DNA from: an uncultured bacterium
GTDB taxonomy: Bacteria > Cyanobacteriota > Vampirovibrionia > Gastranaerophilales > Gastranaerophilaceae
NCBI GenBank assembly: GCA_946636615.1
Contig: CAMPBE010000002.1
Location: 21,635 to 85,634 of the forward strand
Length of the DNA stretch: 64,000 bases
Reading direction: 5' to 3'
This document shows positions 1 through 10,373 of this stretch, piece after piece. How positions within the stretch are numbered: position 1 is the first letter of the stretch; each line of letters starts with the position of its first letter. The notes beneath the pieces are model-generated. The model did not search any database. It worked only from the letters and a program-made list of their open reading frames with translations, and had not been told where the DNA came from. The translations under genes and the position numbers were made by a program.

Positions 1-1716
1 GCAGAAAGCCTTCCTGAACGTGGACATATCGGTTTTGTTTCTCAATCAGGCGCTTTAGGCGGCGGTATATTAAATATTTTGAAAGACTTAAACCTTGGTT
101 TTGCACAATTTATTTCAATTGGTAATCAAGCTGATGTTAATGCAGAAACTGCATTGGAATATTGGGAAAACGAAGATGACGTTGAACAAATTCTATTATA
201 TATGGAATCAATTCAAAATCCTGCAAACTTTAGAAAATTAGCTTCAAGAATTTCTAAAAAGAAACCTATCTTAGCTCTTAAAGCAGGTAGATCTGCTGCA
301 GGTGCTTCTGCTGCATCTTCTCACACCGGTTCACTAGCTGGTGCAGATAAAGCCGCTAACGCATTGTTGAATCAATCAGGCGTAATCAGAGAATACTCTT
401 TGAAAAACTTGTTCTCAACAGCAAAAGTTTTTGCTAACTGCCCAATACCGAAAGGTGATAGAGTCGCAATTATCACTAACTCAGGTGGCCCAGGTATTAT
501 GGCAACAGATGCTGTTTGTGAATATGGTATGCAAATTGCAAAAATTACTGATGAAACAAAAGAAAAACTTAGAAGTTTCTTACCTTCAGCAGCATCTGTT
601 AAAAACCCAATCGATATGATTGCATCAGCTCCTATCGAACATTATAAGCAAACTTTAGAAACAGTTATTGCTGATGAAAACGTTGATATGATAATTTGTA
701 TTTACTTACCGTTCTTAGGTTTAAAAGATATTGATGTTGCAAAAGCATTGATGGAAATTAAGGCTAAAAACCCTCAAAAACCTGTTATAGGCGTATTTAT
801 GACAAAATCAGAATTCTTCACAGCATTGTCTGATATGGATGTAAATATTCCGTTCTTTATGTACGCTGAAGAAGCTGCAGAAGGCTTACACAGATTGAAT
901 CAACAAAGATTGTGGATTGAAAGACCGGAAGGTAAAATCCCTGTATACGACGTTGACCACAAGAGAGCCGCAGAAATCATTGCTCAATCATTGAAAGAAG
1001 GAAGAGAACAATTAACAACTCGTGAATCTATTGATGTATTAGATGCATACGGAATCAGAGTTTGTAAATCAGGCTTTGCAAAATCTGAAGATGAAGCAGT
1101 ATCAATTGCTGATTCAATCGGATATCCTGTTGTTATGAAAATGACATCAAAAACTACTTCTCACAAAACTGATGTTGGCGGTGTCAGAGTAAATATTCAA
1201 TCAGCAGAACAATTGAGATCTGAATATCAAGACCTTATTTCTAAATTGGAAGCAAAAGGTTTGCTTGACGGTTTGGAAGGCGTAATCATTCAGGAAATGG
1301 TAAAAGGCAACAGAGAAATGGTTTGCGGTATCGCAACAGATCCTCAATACGGTCCGATGATGATGTTTGGTTTGGGCGGTGTATTTATTGAAGTTATGAA
1401 AGACGTAACTTTCCGAATTGCTCCTTTGACAGACATTGATGCTAAAGAAATGATTAAATCAGTAAAAGCATACAAATTGTTAGAAGGCGCAAGAGGTACA
1501 ACTCCTGCTCAAATGGATCAAATTGAAGAAACATTGTTGAGATTATCTCAATTAGTTCACGACTTCAGCTTCATCGATGAATTAGATATTAACCCATTGT
1601 TGATTTCTGAAAAAACAGGTGAAGGCATTGCAGTTGACGGACGTATCAAAGTAAGAATGGAAGAAGCTAAACAAGCTATCGCTTGCGAATGCGGCTCTTG
1701 CTCTTGCTGTCACTAG
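1..1716 (+). CDS. ADP-forming acetyl/acyl-CoA synthetase (fused alpha-beta), 5' truncated by window edge
   Basis: Frame 1 is open from base 1 (AESLPERGHIGFVSQSGALGGGILN...). CoA-ligase and ATP-grasp domain sequence (SHTGSLAG, IGYPVVMKMTSKTTSHKTDVGGV). The TTG at 79 is not the true start. Confidence 0.9.
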   Translation, partial: AESLPERGHIGFVSQSGALGGGILNILKDLNLGFAQFISIGNQADVNAETALEYWENEDDVEQILLYMESIQNPANFRKLASRISKKKPILALKAGRSAAGASAASSHTGSLAGADKAANALLNQSGVIREYSLKNLFSTAKVFANCPIPKGDRVAIITNSGGPGIMATDAVCEYGMQIAKITDETKEKLRSFLPSAASVKNPIDMIASAPIEHYKQTLETVIADENVDMIICIYLPFLGLKDIDVAKALMEIKAKNPQKPVIGVFMTKSEFFTALSDMDVNIPFFMYAEEAAEGLHRLNQQRLWIERPEGKIPVYDVDHKRAAEIIAQSLKEGREQLTTRESIDVLDAYGIRVCKSGFAKSEDEAVSIADSIGYPVVMKMTSKTTSHKTDVGGVRVNIQSAEQLRSEYQDLISKLEAKGLLDGLEGVIIQEMVKGNREMVCGIATDPQYGPMMMFGLGGVFIEVMKDVTFRIAPLTDIDAKEMIKSVKAYKLLEGARGTTPAQMDQIEETLLRLSQLVHDFSFIDELDINPLLISEKTGEGIAVDGRIKVRMEEAKQAIACECGSCSCCH

Positions 1717-1734
1717 GCAAAAAATTAACAAATT

Positions 1735-1767
1735 AAAAAACCGACCTTTTTAAAGGTCGGTTTTTTA
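1735..1767 (+). terminator. Rho-independent terminator
   Basis: AAAAAACCGACCTTTTTAAAGGTCGGTTTTTT directly after the synthetase stop. Confidence 0.9.
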
Positions 1768-1802
1768 TTGACCACTTTTGATTTTAATGATTTAATATTT
1801 TT

Positions 1803-2405
1803 ATGAATTACATTTTTTATTTTTTAATAGTAATTTCAATTGTTGTCGGGGCGATTAACGGAAAACTTTCAGATGTAGTTAATGCAATACTATCAGGAGC
1901 TGAGTTATCCGTAAAGGTTGCATTTTCACTTATCGGAATTATGGCATTTTGGCTTGGAATGATGAAAATTGCAGAAAAATGCGGACTTGTATCTTTAATT
2001 GCCAAAATTATTAAACCAATTACCAAAAGATTATTTAACGAAATTCCTGAAGACTCTCCAGCCATCGGTAATATTGCGATGAATTTTTCGGCAAATGCTT
2101 TTGGGCTTTCTAATGCTGCAACCCCTATGGGTTTGAAAGCTATGGAAGAACTTCAAAATCATAATATTGATAAATCATCTGCATCAAACGCTATGTGTAT
2201 GTTGCTCGCTATGAATACTGCTGGATTTCAACTTATTCCTGCAACGGTTTTGGCTGTATTAATCGGAATAGGTTACAAAAACCCGACAGAAATAATTGCA
2301 CCGACACTTTTGGTTACTACAATTGCATTTGTAAGTGCGATAGTTTTGGCAAAAATATTTGAAAAATTCTGGGCACCGCAGAAAAAAGATGGGGGTGAAC
2401 AGTAA
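1803..2405 (+). CDS. spmA: Spore maturation protein A-like, nucleoside recognition (Gate) domain membrane protein
   Basis: SAEVAFSLIG-like segment, NFSANAFGLSNAATPMGLKAMEELQ; paired with an spmB-like gene overlapping at 2405. Confidence 0.85.
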   Translation: MNYIFYFLIVISIVVGAINGKLSDVVNAILSGAELSVKVAFSLIGIMAFWLGMMKIAEKCGLVSLIAKIIKPITKRLFNEIPEDSPAIGNIAMNFSANAFGLSNAATPMGLKAMEELQNHNIDKSSASNAMCMLLAMNTAGFQLIPATVLAVLIGIGYKNPTEIIAPTLLVTTIAFVSAIVLAKIFEKFWAPQKKDGGEQ

Positions 2406-2938
2406 TGTTTCATAATATAATGCAAATTATTTCTCTCTGGGCACTTCCTGCTATTCTTATTTTAATCCTAACTATGGGATTGGCGAAGAAAGTTCCTTTG
2501 TATGAAACTTTTACTGATGGCGCAAAAGACGGTTTTAAGGTTGCTGTAAATATTATTCCATATTTAGTTGCAATAATAGTTGCAATTTCAATGTTTAGAG
2601 CTTCAGGAATAATTGACTTGGTAGGACAAGTATTTGCTCCGATTTTATCAAAATTCAATGTTCCTGCAGATACAATTCCAATTATGATAGTTCGCTCATT
2701 ATCAGGCTCTGCGGCACTTGGAGTGTTTTCTGATATTGCGAACAACCTCGGACCTGACAGCTATGCAACAAAATTATCTGCAGTAATGGTAGGTTCAAGT
2801 GAAACAACTTTTTATGTTTTGGCAGTATATTTTGGAGCTGTTGGTATTTCCAAATTAAGATATGCACTTTTAGTTGGTATTTTAGCTGATTTTATAGGGA
2901 TTGTTGCAGCAATTTCGGTTTGCAATCTTGTGTTTTAG
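2405..2938 (+). CDS. spmB: Spore maturation protein B-like
   Basis: GAKDGFKVAVNIIPYLVAIIVAISMFRASG...; VGSSETTFYVLAVYFGAVGI; overlaps the spmA stop. Confidence 0.85.
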   Translation: MFHNIMQIISLWALPAILILILTMGLAKKVPLYETFTDGAKDGFKVAVNIIPYLVAIIVAISMFRASGIIDLVGQVFAPILSKFNVPADTIPIMIVRSLSGSAALGVFSDIANNLGPDSYATKLSAVMVGSSETTFYVLAVYFGAVGISKLRYALLVGILADFIGIVAAISVCNLVF

Positions 2939-3266
2939 AAACCCAGCTTTGCGTATAACTAATATTCCTGTTTTCAACAACTGCTTTTACTAGTACTGCA
3001 TAATTTATATCAATAAAGTTAATTTTGTCAATTCTTTCTATAACAAATTCTTTAGTGCCACAGTTATGACAAAAATGTTTTTCTGGTATAATTTCACCGT
3101 TTTTGATAATACCTTTGAGTTTAACGCCACAGCATGAACACCTCAACAAATACCACTGATTTTCAATTAGTTCACCACAATCAGGACAATATGCAAAATC
3201 AACATCCGGTGCAACATTGTGATGAGAACAATTTTTATTCTTTTTAAAAAACTCCATTATAAACAT
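2892..3266 (-). CDS. Zinc-ribbon protein of unknown function
   Basis: Several CxxC knuckles (CPDCGELIE, CSCCGVKLKG, CHNCGTKEF); its 3' end overlaps the convergent spmB by 47 bp. Confidence 0.65.
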   Translation of the reverse strand: MFIMEFFKKNKNCSHHNVAPDVDFAYCPDCGELIENQWYLLRCSCCGVKLKGIIKNGEIIPEKHFCHNCGTKEFVIERIDKINFIDINYAVLVKAVVENRNISYTQSWVSKTQDCKPKLLQQSL

Positions 3267-3307
3267 ATTTTTTTATTAATAATGTTTTATAAAATGTCAA
3301 TATTTTA

Positions 3308-3502
3308 TTAATTTAACAAATTATTTGTCAAAACAACATATACAGCTTCAGTTCTGTTAGACACATTCAATTTATGCAAAATAGACGATATATGTGCCTT
3401 GACAGTATGATTTGTTACAAACATTTTCTCACTTATCTCATTATTGTTAAGACCTTTTATTAAATATTTTAAAACTTCATATTCTTTTTCAGTAAAATTC
3501 AT
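3308..3502 (-). CDS. LuxR/GerE-type HTH protein lacking a receiver domain
   Basis: MNFTEKEYEVLKYLIKGLNNNEISEKMFVTNHTVKAHISSILHKLNVSNRTEAV, canonical LuxR HTH; internal ATG preceded by GGAGGGATTTT. Confidence 0.8.
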   Translation of the reverse strand: MNFTEKEYEVLKYLIKGLNNNEISEKMFVTNHTVKAHISSILHKLNVSNRTEAVYVVLTNNLLN

Positions 3503-3663
3503 TATAAAATCCCTCCGTTTTTTACAATTACAATTTAACATATTTGAAAAAAAGAATATTAATAATAATGCTTGTTTTTAAATTTATAAAAATTTTATTT
3601 TATTATAATTTATAGCCTAAAAAGAGCATTAAAAAGCAAAGATAAATATTATAATAGATAATT

Positions 3664-3894
3664 ATGAGTGCAATATTTGGTATATTATTGGAAAACAGAA
3701 TTGAAGAATCTCTAAAATTTCAAGAAATTTTGACCGAATGTGGCTGCAACATTCGCACAAGAATTGGTTTACACAATATTGGTGAATACAAGTGTATCAA
3801 TAATGGGATTATTTTACTTGAAGTCGTAAGCAATATTAACGAAACTTATGACAAACTCGCAAAACATTGGCGAGTCCAAATTATGAGATTTTAA
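3664..3894 (+). CDS. Small TM1266-like protein (putative iron-only hydrogenase system regulator family)
   Basis: 76 aa; the pattern GILLENR...QEILTECGCNIRTRIGLHN resembles TM1266/ACT-like small proteins; hydF is present at 29 kb. Confidence 0.45.
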   Translation: MSAIFGILLENRIEESLKFQEILTECGCNIRTRIGLHNIGEYKCINNGIILLEVVSNINETYDKLAKHWRVQIMRF

Positions 3895-3913
3895 ATATCA
3901 GTCATTATAAATA

Positions 3914-5335
3914 TCATTCTTCAAGTTCAATGACTTCGTCAGTATTTGCAGCCAAGTTTTTACCTATAGATTTTTCCAAAGCTGCTTTTGCTGAACAATA
4001 TTGGTATAGAGAACTATAATAGCTCAATTGTGCTTGTTGATAATTGATTTGTGCATCTTTCAATTCAGTTGGGCTTGCTTCACCAACTTTATATCTGCCG
4101 TATGAAAGCTCATAGTTTTCTTTTGCCTGTTTAACTGCTAACATTGCAACAGGAATTTGATTTTTCTTTTCTTCTAATGTCAAATATGCTTTTTGAATTT
4201 CCAAATAAATACTGTTTTGGGTATTCTTTGCTACGGCCAATTGTTTGTCATAAAGGTATCTTGCCTCTTTTATTTCGTTTTTTATAAGCATTCCGTTAAT
4301 TGTCGGAAAGTTTAAATATCCGCCTAAATTGTAACCGTAATTTGATGTCGGAGTGCTACCGCCAACCATATACTGCCCTTCTATTGAAAGAGTCGGAAAA
4401 TATGATTTTTTAACCAGCTTTAATGTTTGTTTTGCGCTTTCAACTTTAAGTTCGGCAAGTTTCAACTCAGGTCGTGCTTCTCTTGCAATTTCTATTGATT
4501 TCTTAAAGCTGATATCTACAGGTTGGTATCTTAACCGTTCAACAACATTGTATCTGTCTATAAAAGGTACACCCATAATGTTGTTTAATCTGGCAACTGC
4601 AAGATTAACTGCATTGTCAGCCTGAATTAATTGTAACTTAGAATTACTTAAATTAACCTCAGCGATGGTTACATCAACTTTGGGGTTCATGCCGATTTCG
4701 TAAAACGCTTTTGCTTGATTGTAGAACATTTCAAATTTTTTTACTGTATCTTCTGCTACACGTTTTTTTTCAAATGCGTATAAAAGATTGTAGTATGCAT
4801 CTTTAGTTTGATAGATAACATCGTTAATAGTTGCGCTTAGAGTTGTTTTATATGCTTCATAGTCTAATTTTTTAATTGTAGCTTGGTTTTGTGTTACTCC
4901 AAAATCATATAGCATTTGCTGTAATGTAATTTGACCGAGTATATAATAATTAAATGTCAGGTTTTCCCCCAATGCGTCTGACAATTGTAATTGACGCATT
5001 TTTGTGTAACCTGTTTGCCAATTAAAGTGTGGAAAATAGTTTGACCAAACCTGCTTAATTCTTGCATCTGATGCCAAAATATCATGGAAAGCTGAATTTA
5101 TTTGTGGGTTGTTACCAAGTGCAAGTTCCAAACATCTTTCTAACGTCATATCAATATTTTTTTCAACAGAACCTTCGATTATAAAATCAGCTTTGTCTGT
5201 GGCTTTTGGTAATACTGAATCAGAGGTAGGATATTCTTTTTCATTAACAACATTGCCGATAGATTCTCCTGAAGCAAAAGCCTCTGATAATGTTAAAATT
5301 ATTATAAAAGATGTAATTAAAAGTTTTTTAATCAT
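3914..5335 (-). CDS. TolC-family outer membrane efflux protein
   Basis: Signal peptide MIKKLLITSFIIILTLSEAFA; TolC coiled-coil repeats; downstream of RND and MFP genes. Confidence 0.9.
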   Translation of the reverse strand: MIKKLLITSFIIILTLSEAFASGESIGNVVNEKEYPTSDSVLPKATDKADFIIEGSVEKNIDMTLERCLELALGNNPQINSAFHDILASDARIKQVWSNYFPHFNWQTGYTKMRQLQLSDALGENLTFNYYILGQITLQQMLYDFGVTQNQATIKKLDYEAYKTTLSATINDVIYQTKDAYYNLLYAFEKKRVAEDTVKKFEMFYNQAKAFYEIGMNPKVDVTIAEVNLSNSKLQLIQADNAVNLAVARLNNIMGVPFIDRYNVVERLRYQPVDISFKKSIEIAREARPELKLAELKVESAKQTLKLVKKSYFPTLSIEGQYMVGGSTPTSNYGYNLGGYLNFPTINGMLIKNEIKEARYLYDKQLAVAKNTQNSIYLEIQKAYLTLEEKKNQIPVAMLAVKQAKENYELSYGRYKVGEASPTELKDAQINYQQAQLSYYSSLYQYCSAKAALEKSIGKNLAANTDEVIELEE

Positions 5336-8300
5336 TATTTTTCCATTCTCTAATTTTTTTAGCAAAATTAATTTTCATCTGTTCAATAAGAACAAAGAAT
5401 GATGGAACAAAGAATGTTCCGATAAATGCAACAGCAATCATACCTCCGAATACTGTCATGCCAACAGAGTTACGGCTCGCAGCGCCAGCACCTTTTGCAA
5501 ATACAAGTGGAAGTAAACCTAATATAAATGCAATATTTGTCATCATAACTGCCCTAAATCTTAATCTAGCAGCCTGAAGTGCAGAATCAATAATGGACAT
5601 TCCCCCTTCATGTGCCTCTTTAGCAAATTCTATAATCAAAATAGCTTGTTTTGTAGATAAACCAATCAACATTACAAGACCGATCTGTGAATATAAATCT
5701 AAAGAATATCCGGCAATGTATTGGAAGAATAAAGCCCCAACAAGTGCAATAGGAGAAATCAGCATTACAGCAAGCGGTAACATCCAACTTTCATATAATC
5801 CTACAAGAAACAGATATATAAATACAAGTGACATTATCAAAATAGGTCCGATTTGACCACTTGATTGTTTTTCCTGTAGTGAATTTCCAGACCAATTATA
5901 ACCCATGTCTTTCGGAAGGACTTTATCGGAAATTCTTTCCATTTCTGCCATTGCTTGGCCAGAACTAACTCCGGGACGAGCTTGTCCGTTAATAGTAATA
6001 GCAGGGTACATATTAAACCTCGTTAAACTGTATGGGCCTACGATAAAGTCATTATTCATAACAGCAGACATCGGAACCATTGTACCCTTATTATTTTTTA
6101 TAAATATTTTATCTAAATCTGCAACATTTTCTCTGAATGGTGATTGAGCTTGTAAAAATACACGATATACACGACCGTATTTATTAAAATCGTTTACATA
6201 TGCTCTGCCAAAATATCCTGCCATTGCATTAAATACAGCGTTTATATCGACTCCTTGTGCCATAGCTTTGGAAGTATCAATATTTATCAATAATTGAGGC
6301 ATGCTGGCTGTATAAGATGTGTATACCATTTGAAAATATGGACTTTTATTTGCTTCCGCAATCAATTTTTGTGCCTCATTATACAACTCCTCGGGTGTTC
6401 TGTCACCTTTATCCAATAGTTGGTATTCAAAGCCACCAAACATACCTAGACCTGAAATAGCCGGCGGAGAAAATATTGCAACAGTTGCAGAAGGATAATT
6501 CTGAAATTCCTTTTTAATTTTTCCCAAAATTGTGTCGAAAGATACATTTTTACTTTTACGCTTTGACCATTCATCAAGTCTTGCAACGATAAATGCTGTA
6601 TTTTCTCCTGCAAAACCTACAAGATTAATAGTTGTTTTTACACCATCTATTTTTAAAACTCTTTGCTCAATTTCGTTTGAAACCATATTTGATCTTGAAG
6701 CCGTTGAACCATCAGGGAGCTGAATTTGAATAAATATTGCACCTCTGTCTTCTTGTGGTAAAAATCCTTTCGGAATCATATTAAACATTAAACCAATAAG
6801 AAATAAAATGCCAACATAAATACTAATAACAAGTTTTGGAGAATTTATAAATACCTTAACACTTTCAACATATTTATCTCTAACTTTGTTAAACCAATCA
6901 TCAAATTTTTGTATAAATTCAAAATCGGTTTTTTCAACGTCATTTTTTAAAATCATTGCACAAAGTGCCGGAGATAAAGTTAGTGCAACAAGTGTTGAGA
7001 GTCCGATGGCTGAAGCAATACACAGAGCAAATTGTCTGAACATTTGTCCCGTTACTCCTGTCATAAAAGAAACAGGAACAAATACAGCCATTAAGACAAG
7101 TGATGTTGCAAGAACTGCGCTAAATACTTCTTTCATTGTAATTTCGGTTGCATCTTTTTTGTTTTTACCTTCCTGTATGTGTCTTTGAGTGTTTTCTAGT
7201 ACAACGATAGCATCATCTACAACAAGCCCGACCGCAAGAACAAGTCCAAACAGAATTAACAGATTTATTGAAAATCCCAACAAATTCATGAATATAAAGA
7301 CACCGATAAGCGAAACAGGAATCGCCGCAAATGGGATTAGAGTGGCACGGGCAGTACCCAAAAACAGGTACGTTACTATGCCGACAAGTAATACAGCGAG
7401 CCCGATTGCTCCGATAACCTCATTTATTGATTCACTTACGAAATCTGTTTCATCACGTTCTATATGATATTCAATGCCCTGTGGGAAAGTTTTGCTCAAT
7501 TCGGCCATTTTCTTTCTTATTCTCTTTGAAAGATCAATAGCATTTGCTTCCGGTAATTGTGTAACAGAGATTACGGCAGAATCTCTACCTCCGATTCTTG
7601 AGAAATACGCATAGCTTTCTGCTCCAAGCTCTGTTCTTGCAATATCTTTAATCTTTATTTGTGAACCATCCGGCTTTGAACGAATGACAATTTCTTCAAA
7701 CTCTTTCGGGTCTTTCAATCTACCCTTTGTTCTCATAGTTAATTTAAGCATTTGGGGAACATCTAACGGCTCATCCCCCAAATCACCTGTAGGAACTTGA
7801 GAATTTTGTGCCTGTATGGCATAAGTAACTTCTTCAACAGTTACCCCCAAACTAGCCATTTTATCTGCATCAAGCCATATTCTCATGGCATAATCCGATG
7901 AGCCGAATACTTGAACTTTACTAACCCCCTTTACACGAGCAAGTTCGTCTTTAATATAAATAGATGCGTAGTTTGCAACATATAAAGAATCATAGGTATG
8001 TGTAGGTGAGTTAATTGCAATCATCATAATTCCTGGACCGCCGGTGGATTTTTGAACGGTCATGCCGAACCTTCGCACTTCTTCAGGTAAGCGAGGGGTT
8101 ACAAGTTGTAATCTGTTCTGTACGTTTACTACTGCCATATCAGGGTTTGTTCCGACTTCAAAATATATTGTAAGTTGGTATGAACCGTTTTGTGATGTTG
8201 AAGTCATATAAATCATGTTTTCAACACCATTTAATTGAGCTTCAACAGGAGCTGCGATAGTATCTGCTATAACATCAGAACTTGCACCTGCATAGGTAGC

Positions 8301-8456
8301 TGAAACTACAACCTGAGGAGGTGTGATTGATGGATATTCTTCCAATGGCAACTGAGTCATCATTAATATGCCGGCTAGCATAATTGCTAAAGATATTACT
8401 ATAGCTAATTTGGGGCGTTTTATAAATAAATTTCCTTGTTTGTTGTCTTTTTGCAT
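5328..8456 (-). CDS. RND efflux pump, HAE1/AcrB-type inner membrane transporter
   Basis: 1042 aa; RPKLAIVISLAIMLAGILMMTQLPLEEYPSITPPQVVVSATYAGAS; typical AcrB TM motifs. Confidence 0.95.
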   Translation of the reverse strand: MQKDNKQGNLFIKRPKLAIVISLAIMLAGILMMTQLPLEEYPSITPPQVVVSATYAGASSDVIADTIAAPVEAQLNGVENMIYMTSTSQNGSYQLTIYFEVGTNPDMAVVNVQNRLQLVTPRLPEEVRRFGMTVQKSTGGPGIMMIAINSPTHTYDSLYVANYASIYIKDELARVKGVSKVQVFGSSDYAMRIWLDADKMASLGVTVEEVTYAIQAQNSQVPTGDLGDEPLDVPQMLKLTMRTKGRLKDPKEFEEIVIRSKPDGSQIKIKDIARTELGAESYAYFSRIGGRDSAVISVTQLPEANAIDLSKRIRKKMAELSKTFPQGIEYHIERDETDFVSESINEVIGAIGLAVLLVGIVTYLFLGTARATLIPFAAIPVSLIGVFIFMNLLGFSINLLILFGLVLAVGLVVDDAIVVLENTQRHIQEGKNKKDATEITMKEVFSAVLATSLVLMAVFVPVSFMTGVTGQMFRQFALCIASAIGLSTLVALTLSPALCAMILKNDVEKTDFEFIQKFDDWFNKVRDKYVESVKVFINSPKLVISIYVGILFLIGLMFNMIPKGFLPQEDRGAIFIQIQLPDGSTASRSNMVSNEIEQRVLKIDGVKTTINLVGFAGENTAFIVARLDEWSKRKSKNVSFDTILGKIKKEFQNYPSATVAIFSPPAISGLGMFGGFEYQLLDKGDRTPEELYNEAQKLIAEANKSPYFQMVYTSYTASMPQLLINIDTSKAMAQGVDINAVFNAMAGYFGRAYVNDFNKYGRVYRVFLQAQSPFRENVADLDKIFIKNNKGTMVPMSAVMNNDFIVGPYSLTRFNMYPAITINGQARPGVSSGQAMAEMERISDKVLPKDMGYNWSGNSLQEKQSSGQIGPILIMSLVFIYLFLVGLYESWMLPLAVMLISPIALVGALFFQYIAGYSLDLYSQIGLVMLIGLSTKQAILIIEFAKEAHEGGMSIIDSALQAARLRFRAVMMTNIAFILGLLPLVFAKGAGAASRNSVGMTVFGGMIAVAFIGTFFVPSFFVLIEQMKINFAKKIREWKNND

Positions 8457-8565
8457 CGATTTACCTTTTTCATCAAAGTTACTGTGTTATTAAGGTGTTA
8501 TTGCACTATGTTCATTTCGTTTTGTTATTTTGGTAAAATTGCATCCGAATTTTTTATGTAAATAC

Positions 8566-9753
8566 CTAATCTTTTTGTACCTTAGTGCTTTTGTTATCTG
8601 TTACACTTTCCGTTTTAATTTTTTTCATTTCTTCCTGAGTAACAATAGTTACAGGAGAACCCGGAATAACTTTCTGTAATCCGTCGATTATTATTTTATC
8701 GCCTTTTTTTACTCCTTCGGAAATCAACCAATTATCATCAATTTGAGTTACTGTTTTTATATAAGTTAATTGTGGAATATTCTTGTCATCAATCTTATAA
8801 ACGTATTTGCCTGCCTGATTTTCCATAACAGCAGTAACGGGGACTAAGGGAATATTACTTGGTTTATTTGCATACAATTTTACTGTTACATAATCACCAT
8901 GAATTAGTGCATTATCAGGATTTTCAAACGTTGCACGCAATGTTACAGTACCTGTTGAAATATCAACCTTGTTATCCTGAAAATCTTGAACACCTGTATA
9001 TTGGTATTTGTTGCCGCCAGACATTATCAATTCAACTTTTCTGTTTGTATTATCAGATTTATCTGAATCAACGAGTGATTGAAAATCTTTTGAATCCAAA
9101 GGGAATGTGATATATATAGGATTTGTACTGTTTATAGTGGTTAGAGCTCCCGTTTGTGGTGTAACGTAGTTTCCTACGGTAACGTTTATTATACCTATTT
9201 TCCCGTTAACAGGAGATTTTACATTTGTGTAACCGTAATTTCTTACCGCATCATTGTATTTGACTTGAGCAGAAGCAAGTTGTGCTCTTAAGGAATCTCT
9301 TTGAGATAATATTTGGTCGTATTTTGCTTTTGCAATATAGTCATTTTTTACAAGTTCATTAGCCCTTACAAGTTGTTTTTCGGCATAATCAAGTTGTGCT
9401 CTGAGGTTTTTAACATTAGCAGCAGCGGAGTTCATTGCGTTCAAATACTCAGTAGGTTCAATTTGAAAAAGGATTTGTCCTTGTTTTACATAGTCGCCTT
9501 CTTTGAAATAGCTTTTCTGTAGATAACCAGCTATACGAGCTAAAACATCAACTCTGTATTGTGAAACTACTCTGCCCGGTGCCTCATAATTTCTTATTAC
9601 ACTTGTTTCCACAACTTCATGTAATGCTACAGGTGGCGCCGGTTTATTTTTTTTATCTCGTTCTTGAATGAAGTTGCTTACAATTCCAAAGCCGTAGCGC
9701 AACAATATAGCACAAACTATTACCGCTACTACTATAATTATATTTTTTTTCAT
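8566..9753 (-). CDS. RND efflux periplasmic adaptor (AcrA/MFP family)
   Basis: GRVVSQYRVDVLARIAGYLQKSYFKEGDYVKQGQILFQIEP; lipoyl and beta-barrel regions. Confidence 0.93.
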   Translation of the reverse strand: MKKNIIIVVAVIVCAILLRYGFGIVSNFIQERDKKNKPAPPVALHEVVETSVIRNYEAPGRVVSQYRVDVLARIAGYLQKSYFKEGDYVKQGQILFQIEPTEYLNAMNSAAANVKNLRAQLDYAEKQLVRANELVKNDYIAKAKYDQILSQRDSLRAQLASAQVKYNDAVRNYGYTNVKSPVNGKIGIINVTVGNYVTPQTGALTTINSTNPIYITFPLDSKDFQSLVDSDKSDNTNRKVELIMSGGNKYQYTGVQDFQDNKVDISTGTVTLRATFENPDNALIHGDYVTVKLYANKPSNIPLVPVTAVMENQAGKYVYKIDDKNIPQLTYIKTVTQIDDNWLISEGVKKGDKIIIDGLQKVIPGSPVTIVTQEEMKKIKTESVTDNKSTKVQKD

Positions 9754-9806
9754 TGACTCTCCCTAACCTTTTACTAAGAAAATTCTATTATACAAGGATT
9801 TTAATG

Positions 9807-10373
9807 TCAATTATTTCTAAGATATTCAAGAACTTTTCTTAATGCATTTCCTCTATGAGAAATTTTATTTTTCTCATCCTCAGAAAGTTCAGCCATTGTG
9901 CATTCATATCCGTCAGGCACAAATATCGGATCATACCCAAATCCGTTTGTACCTGCTTGTTTTTCAGCAATATATCCATGACATTCGCCGATAGTCTGAA
10001 AAATGATATCACCATTTGGTTTTACAAGTGACATTGAACAAACAAATTTTGCTTTTCTGTTTTCTGCATTTTCGATATTTTTTAGTAATTTATCAATTCT
10101 TTTTTGTGGTGTCTCAGCATATCTGGCAGAGTATATGCCAGGTTCTCCATTTAGTGCTTCCACACATAAACCTGAATCATCAGCCAATGAAATTTCACCA
10201 CTCAACCTTGCAGCTTCACGTGCTTTTATTAATGAATTTTCTTCAAAAGTTTTTCCATTTTCTACAGGATCAAAACTTTCGGGCGGCAAGATAAATTCGA
10301 TTCCGCAGTTACCTGCTATAGCTTTTAATTCCTGTAATTTATGAGGATTTCCTGTAGCAAAAACTATTTTCAT
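9807..10373 (-). CDS. rdgB: XTP/dITP diphosphatase (RdgB/HAM1)
   Basis: MKIVFATGNPHKLQELKAI; SLADDSGLCVEALNGEPGIYSARYA; GFGYDPIF. Confidence 0.95.
   Translation of the reverse strand: MKIVFATGNPHKLQELKAIAGNCGIEFILPPESFDPVENGKTFEENSLIKAREAARLSGEISLADDSGLCVEALNGEPGIYSARYAETPQKRIDKLLKNIENAENRKAKFVCSMSLVKPNGDIIFQTIGECHGYIAEKQAGTNGFGYDPIFVPDGYECTMAELSEDEKNKISHRGNALRKVLEYLRNN

Noticed and set aside
1817-2065. Antisense ORFs in spmA/spmB (1817-2065, 2410-2745, 2682-2867)
   Set aside because: Shadow ORFs of well-identified genes.
5328-9753. RND operon considered as an accessory resistance island
   Set aside because: No mobility genes, composition matches neighbours; ordinary efflux operon.
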